Shown here: positions 32,446-38,075 of the stretch, in pieces
Numbering within the stretch: position 1 is the first letter of the stretch
How the letters are laid out: each line of letters begins with the position of its first letter
NCBI GenBank assembly: GCA_944386975.1
Contig: CALXDC010000028.1
Location: forward strand, 1 to 38,075
DNA length: 38,075 bases
Direction: 5' to 3'
Origin: an uncultured Oscillospiraceae bacterium
GTDB taxonomy: Bacteria > Bacillota > Clostridia > Oscillospirales > Oscillospiraceae
Notes under the pieces: model-generated
The model's input: only the letters and a program-made list of their open reading frames with translations
Databases searched by the model: none
What the model was told of the DNA's origin: nothing
Program-made: the position numbers and the translations under genes

Positions 32446-33801
32446 TTATTCTCCGGCGGGGGCCTCTCCCCCACCGCCGCTCCGACGGCGGCGGGGCCGG
32501 TGGCGGCGGCGCTTGACCGCCTCCCCGCTCTTCTCGGCGGCGGGAGCTGCCGCCTCCTGGGGCGCAGGCTTCTTCTCCTGGGGCTTCCGCTCCCCCTTCT
32601 CTCCTCCGCCGCTCCGACGGCGCCGGCGGCCCCCCTCCTTGGGGGGCTGGTCCTTGCCGCCCTGCTCCTGGGCGGCCCGGCGGTCCGCCGCCGCCTTCTT
32701 CTCGGCGGTAAAGGAGCCGCTGACCTTCACCGGCACCTTCTCAATCTTTCCAATCTCCATCTCCGGCCCGGCGGTCTGGGCGGCGGACTTGTCGCCGCTC
32801 CGGCTCCGGCTGCGGCGCCGGCGGCTCCGCTTCTCCCCCTTGTCTCCAGGCTCCTCCTGATGGGGCCGCTCCTCCCGGAAGCTATAGTCGGACAGCAGAC
32901 TGCCCAGGCGGTCCCGGTCCTCCGCCGCCTCCGGGGGAATATACCGCTCCGGCCGCTCCTCGGGGATCTCAATGCCCTCCCGGCTGCCTTTTCCGTTGCG
33001 CAGCACCTGAAGCTCGCAGCCCTTGTAGGTCCGGGGCGGGTCGGTGCTGTCGTCCAGCTTCACCTTGGCCTCCTCCCGGAGAAGGTCCACACTGGTGATG
33101 TTGCCGGGGCCGTCGGGAGTGTTTACAAAGGAGTCGTTCTTGGGCATCCGCTTCATGGCGTCCTCATAGGCGTTCTGCTCGTATTTGAGACAGCACATAA
33201 GCCGCCCGCAGGTACCGGAGATCTTGGTGGGATTGAGGCTCAGGTTCTGAGTCTTGGCCATCTTGATGGAGACAGGCATGAACTCCTCTAAAAACTGGCT
33301 GCAGCAGAGGGGACGGCCGCAGATGCCGAGACCGCCGATCATCTTGGCCTCGTCCCGGACCCCCACCTGCCTGAGCTCGATGCGGGAGCGGAACACGTTG
33401 GCCAGATCCCGCACCAGCTCCCGGAAGTCCACCCGCCCCTCGGCGGTGAAGAAGAAGATGATCTTGCTGCCGTCAAAGTTGCTCTCCACCCGGATCAGCT
33501 TCATCTCCAGCTTGTGGGCGGCGATCTTCTTTTCACAGATGGCGAAGGCCTCTTTCTCCTTCTTCCGGTTCAGCTCGTTGGTCCTCCGGTCGTTGTCGGT
33601 GGCGATGCGCACCACCGGCCGCAGAGGCTTCACCACGCTCTGCTCCGGCACCTCGTGGTTCCCCTCGCAGCACTGGGCGTACTCGTGGCCCGAGGCCGTC
33701 TCCACGATCACATATTGACCGGCCTCAATGGTGAGGCCGTGGGGATCAAAGTAGTAGGTTTTGCTTCCGCCTCGAAAGCGGATGCTGATGACTTCCGTCA
33801 A
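32446..33801 (-). CDS. ricT: PSP1-domain protein RicT (YaaT) with long arginine-rich tail
   Basis: 451 aa from TTG, giving MTEVISIRFR, the usual family N-terminus; it lies 9 bases after GGAAGG. An in-frame GTG abuts that site directly and is rejected. The conserved part (1-275) has YYFDP, PSP1 and the cysteine clusters CGRPLCC (161-167) and CGRLMCC (198-204), expected to bind 4Fe-4S as in the Bacillus RicA/F/T complex, which promotes RNase Y cleavage and affects sporulation and competence. The family is normally about 275 aa; here a further 175 residues are Arg/Lys/Glu/Pro rich with RSRRRRSRSRS-like blocks, probably an RNA-binding disordered tail. Order holB-ricT matches Bacillus. Confidence 0.92.
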   Translation of the reverse strand: MTEVISIRFRGGSKTYYFDPHGLTIEAGQYVIVETASGHEYAQCCEGNHEVPEQSVVKPLRPVVRIATDNDRRTNELNRKKEKEAFAICEKKIAAHKLEMKLIRVESNFDGSKIIFFFTAEGRVDFRELVRDLANVFRSRIELRQVGVRDEAKMIGGLGICGRPLCCSQFLEEFMPVSIKMAKTQNLSLNPTKISGTCGRLMCCLKYEQNAYEDAMKRMPKNDSFVNTPDGPGNITSVDLLREEAKVKLDDSTDPPRTYKGCELQVLRNGKGSREGIEIPEERPERYIPPEAAEDRDRLGSLLSDYSFREERPHQEEPGDKGEKRSRRRRSRSRSGDKSAAQTAGPEMEIGKIEKVPVKVSGSFTAEKKAAADRRAAQEQGGKDQPPKEGGRRRRRSGGGEKGERKPQEKKPAPQEAAAPAAEKSGEAVKRRRHRPRRRRSGGGGEAPAGE

Positions 33802-33835
33802 AGGGATCACCCTTCCTTTCGTGGTTGTTCGCCCC

Positions 33836-34672
33836 TCACAGGCGAATGCAGCGAGCCAGAGCGGCGCAGACGCCGCCGCACACATGGCCCGTGTTGAGAT
33901 TGAAGCGCAGCTGCCGCACCGCCTCGTCCAGAATGTCGGCTCCCCGGTTCAGCTGGCGGCGGGTAAGTCCGGACCCGGGGCCGGGGCTGCCGCCGCAGCC
34001 GCTGCGGTAGAGAAGAGCCGCCGTCAAAAGCCGTCTGCCGTCCTCCAGCACCGCCTGCAGCTCCTCCCGTTTCACTTTCCCCGTCTCCAGCCCGGTAAAA
34101 AAGGCGGCCAGGGCGGGAACGCTCCCCGCCTCCAGAAGACGGCACAGCTCCGCCGCCCGGGGATCCGCCTCCCCGCTCTCCTCCGCGCCCCGGACCTTCC
34201 ACTCCACACACCGGGAGCGAACGGTGGGCAAAAGCTGGGCGGCGGTCTCGGCACAGAAGAGGAACACCGCGTAGGCGGGCCCCTCCTCCAGCACCTTCAG
34301 CAGCACGTTCTGGGTCTTGGCCTCCAGAATACCGCAGTCTGGAAAGAGATAGACCTTGGCCTCCCCCTCGTTGGGCAGGACATAGGCGTCCTGGCGGACC
34401 TGACGCAGCACCTCCATAGACAGATTCTTATGGTCCGGATCTCGAACCACCATCACATCAGGGTGGATCCCCGCCAGCACCTTCCGGCAGGGGCCGCAGC
34501 TCCCGCAGGGCCGCTCCTCTCCCCGGCACTGGATGGCGGCGGCCAGGAAGCGCGCGGCGGCCAGCCGGTCCCCCGTGCCGCTGAAAATGAAGGCCTGGCC
34601 GGGCAGATGGCCCACCTCCCGGCGGATGGTCTCCTCCAGCCGGGAATCCCCGGGAATGGTCAGCTTGTCCAA
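33836..34672 (-). CDS. holB: DNA polymerase III delta' subunit
   Basis: 278 aa from TTG (MDKLTIPGDSRLEE), 9 bases after GGAGAGGAGG; an ATG 24 bp upstream overlaps the ribosome site. AAA+ clamp-loader fold with a four-cysteine zinc motif (C49, C56, C59, C62) and no working Walker A (SGTGDRLAA), as in other delta' subunits. SRC at the sensor 1 region (TVRSRCVEW) is conserved. It is part of the clamp loader at the replication fork. 34 bp upstream of ricT. Confidence 0.92.
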   Translation of the reverse strand: MDKLTIPGDSRLEETIRREVGHLPGQAFIFSGTGDRLAAARFLAAAIQCRGEERPCGSCGPCRKVLAGIHPDVMVVRDPDHKNLSMEVLRQVRQDAYVLPNEGEAKVYLFPDCGILEAKTQNVLLKVLEEGPAYAVFLFCAETAAQLLPTVRSRCVEWKVRGAEESGEADPRAAELCRLLEAGSVPALAAFFTGLETGKVKREELQAVLEDGRRLLTAALLYRSGCGGSPGPGSGLTRRQLNRGADILDEAVRQLRFNLNTGHVCGGVCAALARCIRL

Positions 34673-34718
34673 CGCCGCCGCCCTCCTCTCCTTCATTTGC
34701 AGATGCGTAATCTATTAT

Positions 34719-34748
34719 ATTCTATCATAAACAGCCAGGAAAATGCAA
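34719..34748 (-). promoter_or_regulatory. Promoter of holB-ricT
   Basis: Minus strand TTGCAT, 18-bp spacer, TAGAAT with an extended TGA just before the -10. Confidence 0.7.
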
Positions 34749-34800
34749 CCGAAACCCGAGTGGAAATCGTCGCTTGCCAATTACTTAACAATTTCACTGA

Positions 34801-34868
34801 AAAAAACCGGGAAAAATTCGAAAAAACCGGAAAACGCTCTTGCATCTTTTAGAAAATATCTTTATAAT
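34801..34868 (+). promoter_or_regulatory. Promoter of ppdK with upstream A-tract repeats
   Basis: TTGCAT (34840-34845), 17-bp spacer, TATAAT (34863-34868). Just upstream, AAAAAACCGG occurs at 34801-34810 and 34821-34830, exactly 20 bp apart, with a further A-run between. This is like a phased UP element that bends DNA or binds the RNA polymerase alpha subunit. Confidence 0.85.
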
Positions 34869-34928
34869 AGTATGGCCAAAAGGATATGAGAAAAGAACAC
34901 ACACTATCATGCAGGAGGAGATTATACT

Positions 34929-37562
<2,634 letters not shown>

Positions 37563-37591
37563 AAGTTCCCTGACACCGGATAAATAATGCT

Positions 37592-37632
37592 CCCGCCCTG
37601 GCTTTTACTGAGTCAGGGCGGGAATTTTATTG
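37592..37632 (+). terminator. Terminator of ppdK
   Basis: TCCCGCCCTG/CAGGGCGGGA stem with a 13-nt loop, followed by ATTTTATTG; 30 bp past the stop codon. Confidence 0.85.
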
Positions 37633-37790
37633 TCGCAGAGGCCATATTGGAGCCTGCGACCGACCGGTTATGAGAAGCCTCATGCCTTTTCTTTTTTGTC
37701 GCAGGCTGTGATTTTTGCTTTGATAGAGGCCAAAATTTCGCCCACAGCGAATGGTATCATTTTGAAAAATCTAATACCTTTTTACCGCAT

Positions 37791-37812
37791 TGTGCGCCAA
37801 ATGTGCGCCAAA
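37791..37812. repeat. Tandem 11-bp direct repeat
   Basis: TGTGCGCCAAA occurs twice head to tail. It could be a recombination or attachment site core, or a binding site. Confidence 0.7.
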
Positions 37813-37929
37813 GGGCTGTCCACGTTAGTCATCAGGCTTTGATATCCCATTCGAACGCTGTTGTAGATAGGACTGAAAGAGTTTGTTGACCCGTTTACGG
37901 GTCGCGAGAACAAGAAGGCATAAAAGAAA

Positions 37930-37992
37930 CCCCTTAAGGGGTAGCCCGAGAAAGAAATGCAGTCGGCAAACCTTTCAGGGCCCCTTAAGGGG
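37930..37992. repeat. Two identical CCCCTTAAGGGG palindromes
   Basis: Perfect 12-bp palindromes at 37930-37941 and 37981-37992, 51 bp apart. The second is extended as GGGCCCCTTAAGGGGC. They lie upstream of the putative gene start at 38072 and may be operator sites or attenuator arms. Confidence 0.7.
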
Positions 37993-38075
37993 CTTTGTGT
38001 AAGCGTAAAAACAATCGGCGGCTTGTCAGGGTAAAATGGCTCTGCCAAACTATAAGAGTCTGAGGAAGTGCATGG

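Larger units (their letters stand above)
37633..38075. other. AT-richer, gene-free tail, possible edge of a mobile element
   Basis: Base composition drops sharply from the GC-rich coding DNA before it. TTGTCGCAG occurs twice (about 37630 and 37697), each with nearby AGGCC/AGGCT. A tandem 11-bp repeat and two identical 12-bp palindromes follow. The last bases, GAGGAAG-N6-ATG at 38063-38074, look like a ribosome site and start codon of a plus-strand gene cut by the window. Short open frames here show no family match that I know. Confidence 0.5.

Noticed and set aside
37782-38048. 88-codon minus-strand frame at the right edge, and a 70-codon plus-strand frame at 37630-37842
   Set aside because: No convincing ribosome site or family; both cross the short repeats. 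They could be remnants of an element gene, but this cannot be supported.

Overview
The window is GC-rich, densely coded DNA from a spore-forming Bacillota, most likely a gut Oscillospiraceae of the Flavonifractor/Lawsonibacter/Intestinimonas kind. That rests on the high GC, the sporulation genes (spoVAC, spoIID, bofA), the tadA / yaaL-bofA / holB-ricT gene neighbourhoods, and ppdK. The genus is an inference.

1-13,387 (all minus strand): an apparent operon of eleven genes with gaps under about 75 bp, running leftwards from a good sigma-A type promoter at 13,473-13,501 and out of the window. It encodes an HTH-like protein, a membrane protein fusing a divergent Ser/Thr kinase to a STAND/NACHT-like P-loop NTPase, a translationally coupled lipoprotein, a zinc-ribbon kinase with an extracytoplasmic MORN domain, a zinc-ribbon FHA protein, two PP2C phosphatases, a secreted trypsin-like protease anchored to a cytoplasmic FHA domain, a secreted vWA domain anchored to a cytoplasmic FHA domain, an RDD-FHA membrane protein, and the start of another zinc-ribbon kinase. 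This looks like a complete phosphothreonine relay (kinases write, FHA domains read, PP2Cs erase) wired across the membrane to three different outside modules. It is the best candidate here for an undescribed system. No secretion-system gene is visible inside the window.

13,600-18,716: tRNA-Glu and tRNA-Met, then a response regulator, sensor kinase and HtrA protease operon resembling CssRS/HtrA envelope-stress systems, preceded by a secreted protein with a catalytically degenerate NodB domain. 18,743-24,190: a DUF362 ferredoxin, hemW, a solitary spoVAC, a cupin, an unknown membrane protein and spoIID.

24,137-24,675: a gene-free block made of a chain of hairpins flanked by a duplicated copy of the rpsI terminator and 3' end. 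It is followed by rpsI-rplM with a structured L13-type leader, a TtcA-like PP-loop protein, bofA-yaaL, tadA, a PdxR/MocR regulator facing a vitamin-type ECF S component, a DUF6273 protein and a LysR regulator.

31,857-32,387: a self-contained transcription unit (consensus promoter, intrinsic terminator, no credible ORF), called here as a candidate structured ncRNA of about 500 nt. 32,446-37,632: ricT (yaaT) with an unusual arginine-rich tail, holB, and divergently ppdK. After 37,633 the DNA becomes clearly AT-richer and carries short direct repeats and palindromes, consistent with the edge of a mobile element.
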